This document shows positions 17,825-26,722 of a stretch of 30,442 nucleotides of DNA, piece after piece. Both the position numbers and the translations under genes were made by a program. How positions within the stretch are numbered: position 1 is the stretch's first letter; every line of letters begins with the position of its first letter. Origin of the DNA: an uncultured Lachnospiraceae bacterium (lineage in GTDB: Bacteria > Bacillota_A > Clostridia > Lachnospirales > Lachnospiraceae); contig CAJUMT010000016.1 in the NCBI GenBank assembly GCA_910587495.1, positions 1 through 30,442 on the forward strand. The letters are read 5' to 3'. The notes under the pieces are model-generated. The model ran no database searches and had not been told where the DNA came from. It was given only the letters and a program-made list of their open reading frames with translations.

Positions 17825-18940
17825 TTATATAAGTGCTTCCGGATTCAGCCCTTCCAGTTCTTTTAATACAAACCGTCCGTCTTTTCTTATCAGCACGTCA
17901 TCGAACCAAATCTCTCCTCCGCCATATTCGGGCCTTTGGATCAGCACCAGATCCCAGTGAATCGACGAGACGTTTCCGTTGGGTGCTTCCTCATAACAGT
18001 TTCCCGGCGTAAAATGGATGGAACCCATGATCTTTTCGTCAAAAAGCGTATCCTTCATAGGATACAACACATAGGGATTTACCCCTATGGCAAACTCGCC
18101 CACATACCTGGCGCCTTCGTCGGTATCAAACACTTTATTGATCCGCTCCGTATCGTTGGCCGTGGCTTTTATAATCCTGCCGTTTTCAAAAGTAAGGCAA
18201 ATATTCTCATAAGTAAATCCCTGGAAAACCGACGGAGCATTATAAGTGAGCGTTCCCTGAACAGAATTTCTGACAGGGGCCGTAAAGACCTCTCCATCCG
18301 GAATGTTCATCCTTCCGGCGCAGGCGATGGCCGGAATCCCCTGGATCGAGAAAGTAAGATCCGTACCGGACCCCGTAAGACGCACCTTGTCTGTACGCTC
18401 CATCAGCTGCACCAACGACTTCATGGCCGACTCCATCTTACTGTAATCCAGGTTGCATACTTTAAAATAAAAATCTTCAAAAGCCTCCGTGCTTGTACCG
18501 GACAATTGGGCCATTGCATCATTCGGGTAGCGAAGCACCACCCATCTGGTCTTTGGCACGCGGATCTTATGATGCACCGGCGTCACATAATATTTCTCAT
18601 AGAGCGCCATACGATCCGCAGGCACATCGGAAAGTTCCGACACATTATCGCTTCCCCGCACGGCGATATAACAATCCATATTGGACATTTCCAGGGCGTC
18701 CACCCTGGCCATAAGCTCCATCTGCTCTTTTGTACATTCCATAATCTGAAGCCTCTGAAGCTGAGGATCCGTGTAGTGAATAAACGGCGCGCCGCCTGCC
18801 CGATAGACAGACTTTACCAGCTCTTTGGCCAGCGGCTTTGTACTCTCTCCTGTATAATGAATATACACCCTGTCCCCTGCCTTTACCTGGCAGGAATAGT
18901 TTACAAGATTTTCTGCAAGTGTTTTGATTCTCTCGTCCAT
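17825..18940 (-). CDS. M29 family aminopeptidase
   Basis: 371 residues. The family (AmpS/PepS/aminopeptidase T) consists of cytoplasmic metal-dependent enzymes removing N-terminal residues from peptides. Expected metal-ligand regions are present: IPDGEVFTAPV, the Glu of GEFAIGVNP, the His of GSIHFTPGN, and the H-x-D of SSIHWDLVLI. The N-terminal part has the YSCQVKAGDRVYIHYTGES opening of the substrate-binding lobe. AGGAGG precedes the ATG. It is 60 bases downstream of the 837-residue extracytoplasmic protein with no terminator between, so they may be cotranscribed, and it ends at a clear hairpin terminator. Confidence 0.92.
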   Translation of the reverse strand: MDERIKTLAENLVNYSCQVKAGDRVYIHYTGESTKPLAKELVKSVYRAGGAPFIHYTDPQLQRLQIMECTKEQMELMARVDALEMSNMDCYIAVRGSDNVSELSDVPADRMALYEKYYVTPVHHKIRVPKTRWVVLRYPNDAMAQLSGTSTEAFEDFYFKVCNLDYSKMESAMKSLVQLMERTDKVRLTGSGTDLTFSIQGIPAIACAGRMNIPDGEVFTAPVRNSVQGTLTYNAPSVFQGFTYENICLTFENGRIIKATANDTERINKVFDTDEGARYVGEFAIGVNPYVLYPMKDTLFDEKIMGSIHFTPGNCYEEAPNGNVSSIHWDLVLIQRPEYGGGEIWFDDVLIRKDGRFVLKELEGLNPEALI

Positions 18941-19000
18941 TAGAACCTCCTATTTTAGTTCTTATTTAAAGTTCCGCCCCGGCCCTCACAGCGCCCCTAT

Positions 19001-21514
19001 CTACGGCAAATAAGTGAGAAACAGATTTCCCGCGTTTTCAAACATGGCCGTGCTGTCTTTTAATCCTTCTTTTTTCAAAGTCGGCTGCCCCGGTTCATAG
19101 TAGACAATATTCTGGGGGTCGAATCCTACGATCAGCACCGCGGTCCCGTCTTCTCTCGCCCCAAGAACCGGTGCGCCCTGATCCACATAATAAAGCGCCA
19201 TGGAAAGACTGCATCCCGGAATCAAGCAGCAGCTTTCTTTTAATTCCTGCTCGCAAATCTCAAAAGCCTGCAGTCCCGCTTCCAGCTTTGCCTGTACATC
19301 CGTATAGATCTGTTTCCTGCGCAGCATTGTTTGCAGGCACTCCAATACGCTGTCCGAAGACGTCTCCGCCGCCTCCGGTATCTCAAAATCCGAAAGCTGC
19401 ATTCTTACAGAATCTTTCCATCTCCGCCAGAAAAGCGCAGAGCCATCCTTCCATACTTCTCCCATACCGTCATCCGAACCATTCCCGTTGCAGGCAAAAA
19501 TAATCGCTTCGGAAAGGGTGTCAAATCCTTGCACCTCACCAGTGAAAATATGGGCAAAATATCCGCTTCTTCCTTTCTCCTCCAGCGTAAGCGTCCGATT
19601 TTCCTCAAATAACACAAGTTTTACCCTTGGACGCTTCATAGAACCATTCTTTATGGTTCCCTCATAGGCAAAACGGTATTCATTTCTTTTTACCTCATCA
19701 CTGGCTGTCACCAATCTCAATTTCTCATTAATCGGCTCGCTTGTATAAGTAATTGGCTCCGGCCTGGCTTCTTCATAAGAACCGTTTTCTGTAAGCGTCA
19801 CGCAGGACAAATCAATCCGATTCTCCACGATGGAAACGTCCGTTACATATTTTCCTTTGGAGGCATAGTCAAATTCCCGTACCTCGTTGCCGTAATGATC
19901 CCGGATAACCACTTTATATAAAGGCAGCACCCGGCGTCCGGCCAGGTCGGTACGAATATCTTCTTCATATGCAGCCCCATAGATAAAGTCTTCTTCCATA
20001 AAACCAAGAGCCTGAAGAATCTCTCCTGCACCGGTTGTAATTTCATTGATAATGCCGGTCTGAATATTTAAAAGACTGATGGATGCGCCTTCCGGATCTC
20101 TCCAGGCTGCCAACAGGCCATTGGGGGATACTTCCAATTCCTCTTCTCTGATATTCTGCGCCAGCACTGTCACAGAAGCGTCAGAAAGATCAATCTGCAA
20201 AATCATACCCCGGTAAGACAACCAGGCCAGGCCATTCCCATTGACAGCCGCCAGACTCCCAATCTCTTCTTTCAACATCTGATATGGATAATCTCCCTGC
20301 AGAAAACATCTTTCTTCCACTGTATTTAAAAGCGCATCATACCTGCAGATCAAAATGCCGGTTCTTCCCTCATACCGCCCCCGATTCATATAACCATATA
20401 CAAGGAAATCCATACTGCCGGAATCTTCCACTTGGAGAATGCGAAAATCGTGCGCATTATAAAGTCCTCTTTTATCATCTCCGTCCGTAAAGCCATAGAC
20501 CATACTCAGACGGTTCTGTCCAAAATCATAACTCCAAAGCTGCCCCTGCTGTACAAAACCGATCACATTTTCCTCATCATTTTTACGGAAATTGATCTCT
20601 TTTCCCTGGATACCAAGGGATATTCTTCCGTCTTCTACCAACTGCCTGTCCGGTGCAAAGATATGCTCTGCCGTTCGCTCATAGGCCAAAAGGTACATAC
20701 GAGTAGAAGTATACTGGACGCAAAATGCCTCTGACACTTGATACAGCTCTTCTGTCTGCATATTTTTCAGCTGGTACTCCATGACCAAAGACACCTTGTC
20801 CCCATAAAAATCCGTATATTGTATCTGCGGTTCCGTCACCCGCTCCACCTGCATATCTCCCCAGGTAACAGGCCCGGAATTGGAATGAATATTTACATAT
20901 CCTAAATTCATTCCGTCCATAGAGCCGTCCACTTCCAAATAACGGTACAGCTCGCTGTTCTTCTGCAAAGCCATCTCATGGAACGACTGCGCAAAATCCA
21001 CACATTCCTTCACATGATTCTCTCCCAGATAACAAAGCTGAGAATAATAGCAGATCTCTTCATGGGCGTCAGTAACCATCTTTAAGATCAGCAGGTATTT
21101 TTCGTTTCGCTGCATCAAGTCCTTAAAATCCAGCGTAAAATGCAAATATTCCCCATCATCTTCCGTCTGCAGGTTGTCTCCGTTCTCAATCAGCCTCCCC
21201 ATATCCAGGCTTCTCACTTCATAGGATATTCCCTTTATACGGGCGCCGTACCTGTCCACAGCCAGGCCTAACAGATGATCCTGGGAAAGGCCCAGGACAG
21301 AATCTTTCATATAGCTTCCATCCATGGCCCCCACATATCCGTGCATTTCATTGTATCTTTTTCCGTCTTTTTCCGCGTAAACCACCGGCAGCGTCGCCTC
21401 CGCCATCGCCGCGGTCATATCACGGTTGCCCATTTGGGTCGCATAATTCATAAATCCCACGCCTGCCAGAAAAGCAAGCAGGACCGTTATACTTTGTATA
21501 ATCAATCTTCTCAT
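19001..21514 (-). CDS. Anchored extracytoplasmic protein, propeller-like body and degenerate C39-like C-terminus
   Basis: 837 residues; I do not recognise a named family for the whole. An N-terminal hydrophobic segment (about 3-26) is a signal anchor. Residues about 280-560 contain repeated beta-rich units resembling a WD40/YncE-type propeller (GNGLAWLSYRGMILQIDLS, SPNGLLAAWRDP). The last 116 residues resemble a C39-type papain-fold domain: VLECLQTML with Cys726 at the likely nucleophile site, then CSLSMALYYVDQGAPVL, GTAVLIVGFD and NIVYYEPG. The usual His of the GHAV motif is Thr791, so protease activity is unlikely. This part is my inference from pattern. GGAG lies eight bases before the ATG. 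It follows the small Tyr/Trp-rich gene by 55 bases and precedes the M29 aminopeptidase by 60. Confidence 0.75.
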   Translation of the reverse strand: MRRLIIQSITVLLAFLAGVGFMNYATQMGNRDMTAAMAEATLPVVYAEKDGKRYNEMHGYVGAMDGSYMKDSVLGLSQDHLLGLAVDRYGARIKGISYEVRSLDMGRLIENGDNLQTEDDGEYLHFTLDFKDLMQRNEKYLLILKMVTDAHEEICYYSQLCYLGENHVKECVDFAQSFHEMALQKNSELYRYLEVDGSMDGMNLGYVNIHSNSGPVTWGDMQVERVTEPQIQYTDFYGDKVSLVMEYQLKNMQTEELYQVSEAFCVQYTSTRMYLLAYERTAEHIFAPDRQLVEDGRISLGIQGKEINFRKNDEENVIGFVQQGQLWSYDFGQNRLSMVYGFTDGDDKRGLYNAHDFRILQVEDSGSMDFLVYGYMNRGRYEGRTGILICRYDALLNTVEERCFLQGDYPYQMLKEEIGSLAAVNGNGLAWLSYRGMILQIDLSDASVTVLAQNIREEELEVSPNGLLAAWRDPEGASISLLNIQTGIINEITTGAGEILQALGFMEEDFIYGAAYEEDIRTDLAGRRVLPLYKVVIRDHYGNEVREFDYASKGKYVTDVSIVENRIDLSCVTLTENGSYEEARPEPITYTSEPINEKLRLVTASDEVKRNEYRFAYEGTIKNGSMKRPRVKLVLFEENRTLTLEEKGRSGYFAHIFTGEVQGFDTLSEAIIFACNGNGSDDGMGEVWKDGSALFWRRWKDSVRMQLSDFEIPEAAETSSDSVLECLQTMLRRKQIYTDVQAKLEAGLQAFEICEQELKESCCLIPGCSLSMALYYVDQGAPVLGAREDGTAVLIVGFDPQNIVYYEPGQPTLKKEGLKDSTAMFENAGNLFLTYLP

Positions 21515-21569
21515 GATGTATTCTCCAAAAATGCTATGGATTTTATTGTATCAGCCTTTTTTTATGGGG

Positions 21570-22004
21570 TCAATATACGGTTTTGATAAAACGCCTCCGG
21601 TTTCTTCCCCTGCGGCGAATCATCTCCTGCAAAAGCAGCACGCCAATTAAATCCTGCACATCCTTTAAGTCCGGCTCACGGCTTCCGAAGTCCTCCCCGG
21701 CTCTGGCAAGATCCCACACTTCCGACGCTTTTTTCAGCAGGGAAAGCTGATCCGGATATTCATCATACATCATGCTTCCGGGATATTCAAGGCAGGTACA
21801 CACTTCCTCCACATAGGGCTGTAAACGCCTGGCCATCAAAGGATATAATTCCCGCAGACGCTTAACATCCAGTTCCTCTTCCATCTGTTCCGGCAAGTTC
21901 CACATATTCCAGTAATTCATCTGACCGCCATAGGGATAAAGCCATGGAAACACCCGCTCTTGTGCATACATTCCATAGGGATTCCATTCCCTGTTATCAT
22001 TCAT
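21570..22004 (-). CDS. Small Tyr/Trp/Met-rich protein of unknown function
   Basis: About 144 residues from the ATG at 22004, preferred because GGAG lies nine bases upstream; the frame stays open to 22064 but without a good ribosome site. The first 40 residues are rich in Trp, Tyr, Pro and Met (WNPYGMYAQ, FPWLYPYGGQMNYWNMW). Then comes a helical part with CTCLEYPGSMMYDEY and KDVQDLIGVLLLQEMI, ending in the basic tail RRRGRNRRRF. No membrane segment or signal peptide is visible. The aromatic, low-complexity start recalls sporulation-associated proteins of clostridia, but this is only an impression. It is read 55 bases ahead of the 837-residue anchored protein, and the two probably form one transcription unit. 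Confidence 0.75.
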   Translation of the reverse strand: MNDNREWNPYGMYAQERVFPWLYPYGGQMNYWNMWNLPEQMEEELDVKRLRELYPLMARRLQPYVEEVCTCLEYPGSMMYDEYPDQLSLLKKASEVWDLARAGEDFGSREPDLKDVQDLIGVLLLQEMIRRRGRNRRRFIKTVY

Positions 22005-22084
22005 GAAATCCAACTCCATTTCTGTCTGTCTTATATAATACTTATATGCAAAGAGGAATTTCATGGTTCAGAAAATCCGACATA

Positions 22085-22114
22085 AGAAAAAAGCGGGGCA
22101 GTTCACTCCGCTTT
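22085..22114 (-). terminator. Rho-independent terminator of the proS-cca operon
   Basis: On the minus strand AAAGCGG (22108-22114) pairs with CCGCTTT (22090-22096), followed by further T residues. The cca stop codon lies in the loop region. This separates cca from the downstream small aromatic-rich gene. Confidence 0.75.
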
Positions 22115-23446
22115 CTTGTAGATCTTGACCGCCTCCACAAGCAGCCATTCTTTTTGATTATATGCCGGTTCTAAGATCACTTTTTCTAAAAGAGTATGCA
22201 GTATTTCGCCAAGTTTCGGCCCTGCCGGAATGCCGACAGCCATCAAATCCCGCCCGGTAATCCGAAGCTGCTTTAATGTTACGCAATCCTGTTCAATAAG
22301 GATCTGCTCATAGAGCCTCCGCATTTCTTTAACAGCCGCGAGTTTAGGTCCCTGTGTCTTTGGACTCTGCGCCAGAATATCCGCCTGCTGGACACTTAAA
22401 TACATAGAAAACAAATCTTCTCCGATCCGATTAAGCGCCTTTCGCACGCCCGCAGGCGTAAGTGCCGGATGATAATCGTGATAGTAAACCAGCTTCTCCA
22501 CCTGCCTGATTGTATCGTTGTCAAATTTAAGCCGTTTTAACGCTTTCCTGGCAAGTTCGGCGCTGACTGTCTGATGTCCGTGAAAATGGTCGATGCCATC
22601 CTCTCCTGTGGTTTTCACCAAAGGTTTGCCAAAATCGTGAAACAATATGCATAGCCTTAGTATTTTATCTGCAGGCGTCTTCATAAGGGCATGAATCGTA
22701 TGCTCTCCCACAGAATAGATATGATGAGGATTATTCTGCCCGCAGGCCATACATGCGTCAAATTCCGGCAAAAACACATGGGTCATTCCCGTCTTATAAA
22801 CATCTTTGATCTGCTCCGGATGCGGCGAAACTATAAGCTTTACCAGTTCTGCCTGTATACGCTCCGCGCTGACCAAGGACAAATTCTGATGCAAGTTTAC
22901 AATCGCCCTTCTTGTATCCTCGTGCAGAGAAAAGCCCAGCTGCGCCCCAAACCGCACAGCCCGAAGCATCCGAAGGGCATCCTCCGTAAAGCGCTCTTCT
23001 GCGTTTCCTACACAGCGGATCATCCCGCGCCGCAGATCTCCCATGCCATCAAAAGCGTCCACCAGTCCCATTGACTCGTTATACGCCATGGCGTTAATAG
23101 TAAAATCCCGTCTTTTCAGGTCTTCTAAAAGGCTTTTCGTAAACTGCACCTGGCTGGGATGGCGGCAGTCCTCATAGATTCCGTCCACCCGGTAAGTGGT
23201 CACTTCAAAACCTTCGTTCTCCAGCATAACCGTCACCGTACCATGTTGGATGCCCGTATCGATGGTTCTTTTAAAAAGCGCCTTTACCTGCAAAGGAGAG
23301 GCAGACGTGGTAATATCCCAGTCCGCAGGCTCCCTTCCCAGGAATATGTCTCGAACACATCCGCCCACGGCGTAAGCTTCATAGCCGTTTCCCTCCAGCA
23401 CGCCGATGATCTGATTCACTTTTTCCGGAATATTGATCTTTTCCAC
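22103..23446 (-). CDS. cca: CCA tRNA nucleotidyltransferase with HD domain
   Basis: 447 residues. It adds or repairs the 3' CCA end of tRNAs. The nucleotidyltransferase head shows GGCVRDIFLGREPADWDITT at about 27-46, with the two metal-binding Asp residues in DWD. RRDFTINAMAY and the nucleotide-selecting ALRMLRAVRFG segment follow, as in class II enzymes. An HD phosphohydrolase-type domain is present near residue 265 (LFHDFGKPLV, later YYHDYHPALT), a combination typical of many clostridial CCA-adding enzymes. It begins 12 bases after the proS stop, so the two form a tRNA-maturation operon closed by the hairpin at its 3' end. Confidence 0.94.
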   Translation of the reverse strand: MEKINIPEKVNQIIGVLEGNGYEAYAVGGCVRDIFLGREPADWDITTSASPLQVKALFKRTIDTGIQHGTVTVMLENEGFEVTTYRVDGIYEDCRHPSQVQFTKSLLEDLKRRDFTINAMAYNESMGLVDAFDGMGDLRRGMIRCVGNAEERFTEDALRMLRAVRFGAQLGFSLHEDTRRAIVNLHQNLSLVSAERIQAELVKLIVSPHPEQIKDVYKTGMTHVFLPEFDACMACGQNNPHHIYSVGEHTIHALMKTPADKILRLCILFHDFGKPLVKTTGEDGIDHFHGHQTVSAELARKALKRLKFDNDTIRQVEKLVYYHDYHPALTPAGVRKALNRIGEDLFSMYLSVQQADILAQSPKTQGPKLAAVKEMRRLYEQILIEQDCVTLKQLRITGRDLMAVGIPAGPKLGEILHTLLEKVILEPAYNQKEWLLVEAVKIYKKAE

Positions 23447-23458
23447 TCTTGTTATCCT

Positions 23459-24895
23459 TTAATATGCTTTTCCCCAATATACCAGCTTTTTAGCAGGTTT
23501 CCCGCAGCAGACGCAGGTGTCCGCTATCTTATGCTGTTTAAAAGGCATACAGCGGCTGGTAGCCGTAGTATCCTCTTTGATCTTGTCCTCACATGCCTGA
23601 TCTCCGCACCACATAGCTCTTACAAAACCCGGCTTGGTGTTGATTGTTTCCACAAACTCCTCATATGTCGTCGCGTCATAGGTGTGCGCGTCTCTATGGG
23701 TACGGGCGCGTACAAGCATTTCTTCCTGCATGGTTTCAAGAACTTTCGTCAGTGTATCTTCCAGTTCATCCAGGGATACAAAAATCTTTTCTCTGGTATC
23801 TCTGCGGACAATCACTGCCTGGTTCGCTTCTATATCTTTGGGGCCGATCTCAATACGCGTAGGGATTCCTTTGATCTCCTGTTCCGCAAACTTCCAGCCG
23901 GGACTCTTGTCCGAATCGTCCACTTTTACCTTAAAGCCCTTGGATAAGCGGTCTCTCAACTCATAGGCTTTATCCAGCACGCCTTCCTTATGCTGGGCTA
24001 CCGGCACGATGACGGTCTGGACGGGAGCAATCCTGGGCGGCAGCACCAGTCCCGAATCATCGCCGTGTACCATAATGATCGCGCCGATCATGCGGGTAGT
24101 CATACCCCAGGAAGTCTGATGAACATATTTTAACTGATTGTCTTTATCCGTATACTGGATACCGAAAGCTTTCGCAAATCCATCACCGAAGTTATGGCTG
24201 GTGCCGGACTGCAGCGCTTTGCCGTCATGCATCAAAGATTCTATCGTATAAGTGGACTCGGCGCCCGCGAACTTTTCTTTCTCTGTTTTCTGCCCGCGAA
24301 TCACCGGGATTGCCAGCACTTCTTCGCAGAAATCCGCATAGACATTCAGCATCTGCACGGTTCTTGCTTCCGCTTCCTCGGCAGTCGCGTGAGCCGTATG
24401 TCCTTCCTGCCATAAAAATTCCCTGGAACGTAAGAAAGGCCTGGTCGTCTTTTCCCAGCGAACAACCGAACACCACTGATTGTAGACTTTGGGCAGGTCT
24501 CTGTAGGAATGAATCTCATTTGCGTAAAAATCACAAAATAATGTCTCGGAAGTAGGGCGTACACACATACGCTCCTGCAAAGGTTCCAGCCCGCCGTGGG
24601 TCACCCAGGCTACTTCCGGCGCGAAGCCTTCCACATGGTCTTTTTCCTTCTGAAGCAGACTCTCCGGAATGAACATGGGAAGATATACGTTCTCCACGCC
24701 CGTAGCCTTAAACCTGCGGTTCAGTTCATTCTGGATATTCTCCCAGATCGCGTATCCCGCCGGTTTGATGACCATGCAGCCTTTTACGCTTGTATAATCG
24801 ATCAGTTCTGCCTTCTTTACCACATCTGTGTACCACTGGGCAAAATCCACTTCCATCGAAGTGATGCCCTCCACAAGTTTCTTGTCTTTTGCCAT
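23459..24895 (-). CDS. proS: Prolyl-tRNA synthetase, short (type 3, archaeal/eukaryotic-like) form
   Basis: 478 residues, matching the type 3 ProRS without the bacterial editing insertion. Class II motifs are visible: motif 2 VVRWEKTTRPFLRSREFLWQ followed by EGHTAHA, the RPTSETLFCDFYANEI segment, and motif 3 near HGDDSGLVLPPRIAP. The anticodon-binding domain follows. The C-terminal zinc-binding-like end has Cys residues in CMPFKQHKIADTCVCCGK and closes with a terminal Tyr (WGKAY), a hallmark of this subtype. GGAG lies 11 bases before the ATG. A consensus promoter lies just upstream. No T-box leader could be placed: the leader is only about 25-30 bases. cca follows after 12 bases. Confidence 0.96.
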   Translation of the reverse strand: MAKDKKLVEGITSMEVDFAQWYTDVVKKAELIDYTSVKGCMVIKPAGYAIWENIQNELNRRFKATGVENVYLPMFIPESLLQKEKDHVEGFAPEVAWVTHGGLEPLQERMCVRPTSETLFCDFYANEIHSYRDLPKVYNQWCSVVRWEKTTRPFLRSREFLWQEGHTAHATAEEAEARTVQMLNVYADFCEEVLAIPVIRGQKTEKEKFAGAESTYTIESLMHDGKALQSGTSHNFGDGFAKAFGIQYTDKDNQLKYVHQTSWGMTTRMIGAIIMVHGDDSGLVLPPRIAPVQTVIVPVAQHKEGVLDKAYELRDRLSKGFKVKVDDSDKSPGWKFAEQEIKGIPTRIEIGPKDIEANQAVIVRRDTREKIFVSLDELEDTLTKVLETMQEEMLVRARTHRDAHTYDATTYEEFVETINTKPGFVRAMWCGDQACEDKIKEDTTATSRCMPFKQHKIADTCVCCGKPAKKLVYWGKAY

Positions 24896-24929
24896 ATCCG
24901 TAAGATCTCCTTATTATAAACTGATTTTC

Positions 24930-24958
24930 ATTGTAAAAAGGATTGCAGGGTTTGTCAA
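24930..24958 (-). promoter_or_regulatory. Consensus sigma-A promoter of proS-cca
   Basis: On the minus strand, TTGACA (24953-24958) and TACAAT (24930-24935) are exactly 17 bases apart, 34 bases upstream of the proS start. A second TATAAT-like hexamer lies nearer the ribosome site but has no -35 partner. Confidence 0.85.
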
Positions 24959-24985
24959 GTGCGATTGCCAGCTCCAAGTTATTTC

Positions 24986-24999
24986 TGGAAATATTTCCA
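24986..24999. promoter_or_regulatory. Perfect 14-base palindrome in the proS/ytvI intergenic region
   Basis: TGGAAATATTTCCA is a perfect inverted repeat without spacer, upstream of both divergent genes. It could be an operator for a small dimeric regulator. AT-rich palindromes of this size can occur by chance, and no known operator consensus was recognised. Confidence 0.35.
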
Positions 25000-25060
25000 A
25001 TACTTAGCTGCCATAATTCCTGCCGTCTTTACAAATACTGTATCTGACGGAGGTGGCGCT

Positions 25061-25993
25061 ATGAATCAGCGGACAAAACTTTATTTTCAAAAAACGGCGA
25101 TCCTGCTGGCGGTCTATGTGGGACTCCGTTTTTTTCTTCCGGTTGTCCTGCCTTTTTTTCTTGCATGGATGACCGTGGGATTCCTTGCTTTTATAAAAGA
25201 TAAACTCCATATGCGTCTGCTGCCTTTGGGCATATGTTATATTGTGTTTTTCCTGGGCCTTACCTGTATTTCCGTTTTATGCGGCTGTTATCTGCTCTAT
25301 GAACCCTGCTGTAAGCTGCTGCCTGTCTGCCAAAGCTATTGGGAACAGTTTTCAGGATATTTCTCCTGGATCACACAGCCTTTGTCCGGACGGCTTGTGG
25401 AAACCCTGCCTTCCGCCTTTTCCTGCATGTTCGGCATCTTTTTATATCTTCTGTCCGTCCTGCTTTTTGCCCGGGACTGGGACCGCTTTCACCTGCTGCT
25501 CTACAAGCTTCCCTTTGCAGAACCGGTCTTACATGCAGGCACGCGGATCATCCGGTGCGTAAAAGGATGGGTACGAGCCCAGTGCAAGATCATGACAGTC
25601 ATCTCAATAGAATGTGCCGTTGGCTATTTTCTTTTACAAATTCCGGGTTTTCTTTTCTGGGCTGTGCTGACCGGCCTTGTGGACGCACTGCCGGTCTTCG
25701 GCACCGGCACCGTATTTTTCCCCTGGATTTTGGTAGCTTTCCTGCAAAAGCGCTATCAACTGGCTTTATGGCTCATCCTTTTATATGCTGTCACCTGGCT
25801 GACCCGGGAACTTTTAGAACCGAAACTTTTAGGCGACGGACTGGGCCTTATGCCCATCTGCTTTTTAATATCCGTTATGGCAGGGCTTAAGCTGTTCGGC
25901 GCTTTGGGACTCTTTACCGGCCCTTTTGGCGTCCTTCTTATTCGGGAACTGTGGGTGGAACTGGAAATGTCGGCTCCACCTGAAAAGACATAG
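25061..25993 (+). CDS. AI-2E/PerM family membrane protein, YtvI-like
   Basis: 310 residues from the ATG at 25061, chosen because GGAGGT lies seven bases upstream; the longer frame from 24959 has no ribosome site. The protein is very hydrophobic, with about seven or eight membrane segments and a soluble stretch in between (about 95-190). Family motifs stand near the C-terminus: GLVDALPVFGTGTVFFPW at about 205-222, then LLEPKLLGDGLGLMP and GLKLFGALGLFTGPFG. The family includes sporulation protein YtvI and AI-2E exporters; substrate transport cannot be assigned here. Its 3' end overlaps the convergent RluA gene by 56 bases. It is divergent from proS. Confidence 0.85.
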   Translation: MNQRTKLYFQKTAILLAVYVGLRFFLPVVLPFFLAWMTVGFLAFIKDKLHMRLLPLGICYIVFFLGLTCISVLCGCYLLYEPCCKLLPVCQSYWEQFSGYFSWITQPLSGRLVETLPSAFSCMFGIFLYLLSVLLFARDWDRFHLLLYKLPFAEPVLHAGTRIIRCVKGWVRAQCKIMTVISIECAVGYFLLQIPGFLFWAVLTGLVDALPVFGTGTVFFPWILVAFLQKRYQLALWLILLYAVTWLTRELLEPKLLGDGLGLMPICFLISVMAGLKLFGALGLFTGPFGVLLIRELWVELEMSAPPEKT

Positions 25994-26606
25994 ATTTACG
26001 CGTCCGGGGATGAATAAAAACAATTTTATAAGCGCACAGGCACAACTGCCTGCTGCCTGCATCCGCCTTCCCGTATTTTCTGTCCCCGACAATGGGAATC
26101 CCCGCATGGGATAACTGCACCCGGATCTGATGATGACGCCCGGTAAAGAGGCGGATCTTTAAGAGGCTTCGGTCTTTCCACACATGCAAAAGTTCATACT
26201 GTAACTTACTCTGTTTCGCACCCTTAACCCCTGCCGATACTACACGGGATGTATTGGTGCGGCTGTCTTTTACAAGATAATCCGTAAGCACGCCCTCTTT
26301 TTGCGTCAGCGGACCGCACACCAATGCCTGATACCATTTTTCCATCATCGTATGTTCGCCTGCCTGCCGATTTAAATCGACCGCGGCCTTTTCATTTTTT
26401 CCTACCAGAAAGATTCCTTCCACCGGCTGATCCAGGCGATTTATAAGTCCCATATACGGCTTTTTCTCTCCACGCTCCAAAAATTCATTCCGAAGCATAC
26501 TCATCACATCCGGTATAGAGGGCTTTGCGCTTTGTACAGGAATCCCCGGCGACTTATAGATCACAAATAAGTCTTTATCTTCATACAGGATTTTATACCT
26601 TTCCAT
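25938..26606 (-). CDS. RluA family RNA pseudouridine synthase
   Basis: 222 residues from the ATG at 26606, preferred because GAGG lies six bases upstream and the sequence there starts MERYKILYEDKDLFVIYKSPG, the usual RluA opening. The catalytic Asp is in NRLDQPVEGIFLVGK (the common HRLD reads NRLD here). Later motifs are LKIRLFTGRHHQIRVQLSH and GIPIVGDRKYG. There is no N-terminal S4 domain, and the length suits a short RluA/RluD-like enzyme. It isomerises uridine in rRNA or tRNA; the target is unknown. It lies downstream of pgi but behind the pgi terminator, and overlaps the convergent YtvI-like gene. Confidence 0.92.
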   Translation of the reverse strand: MERYKILYEDKDLFVIYKSPGIPVQSAKPSIPDVMSMLRNEFLERGEKKPYMGLINRLDQPVEGIFLVGKNEKAAVDLNRQAGEHTMMEKWYQALVCGPLTQKEGVLTDYLVKDSRTNTSRVVSAGVKGAKQSKLQYELLHVWKDRSLLKIRLFTGRHHQIRVQLSHAGIPIVGDRKYGKADAGSRQLCLCAYKIVFIHPRTRKSMSFQVEPTFPVPPTVPE

Positions 26607-26643
26607 CCCTATCCTCTTCTCTTCCTTCACCGATCGCCAAAAC

Positions 26644-26687
26644 GAAAACGCCGCCGGACAGGGGCAGTCTGTTCCGACGACGCTTTC
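26644..26687 (-). terminator. Rho-independent terminator downstream of pgi
   Basis: On the minus strand, the arm at 26669-26687 pairs with 26644-26661 over about 17 pairs, including G-U pairs and one bulged A, with a seven-base loop. T-rich sequence follows. It sits in the 116-base gap between the pgi stop and the RluA start. Confidence 0.75.
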
Positions 26688-26722
26688 ATCTATATAAAGT
26701 ATATGTGAACGCAAAATAAATC

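Noticed and set aside
17936..18943. 335-residue plus-strand frame
   Set aside because: It is an exact antisense shadow of the M29 aminopeptidase gene, rich in His/Arg/Ile as expected for such shadows.
24896..24960. T-box leader upstream of proS
   Set aside because: The distance from the promoter to the start codon is only about 35 bases, too short for a T-box, and no T-box sequence or terminator hairpin is present.
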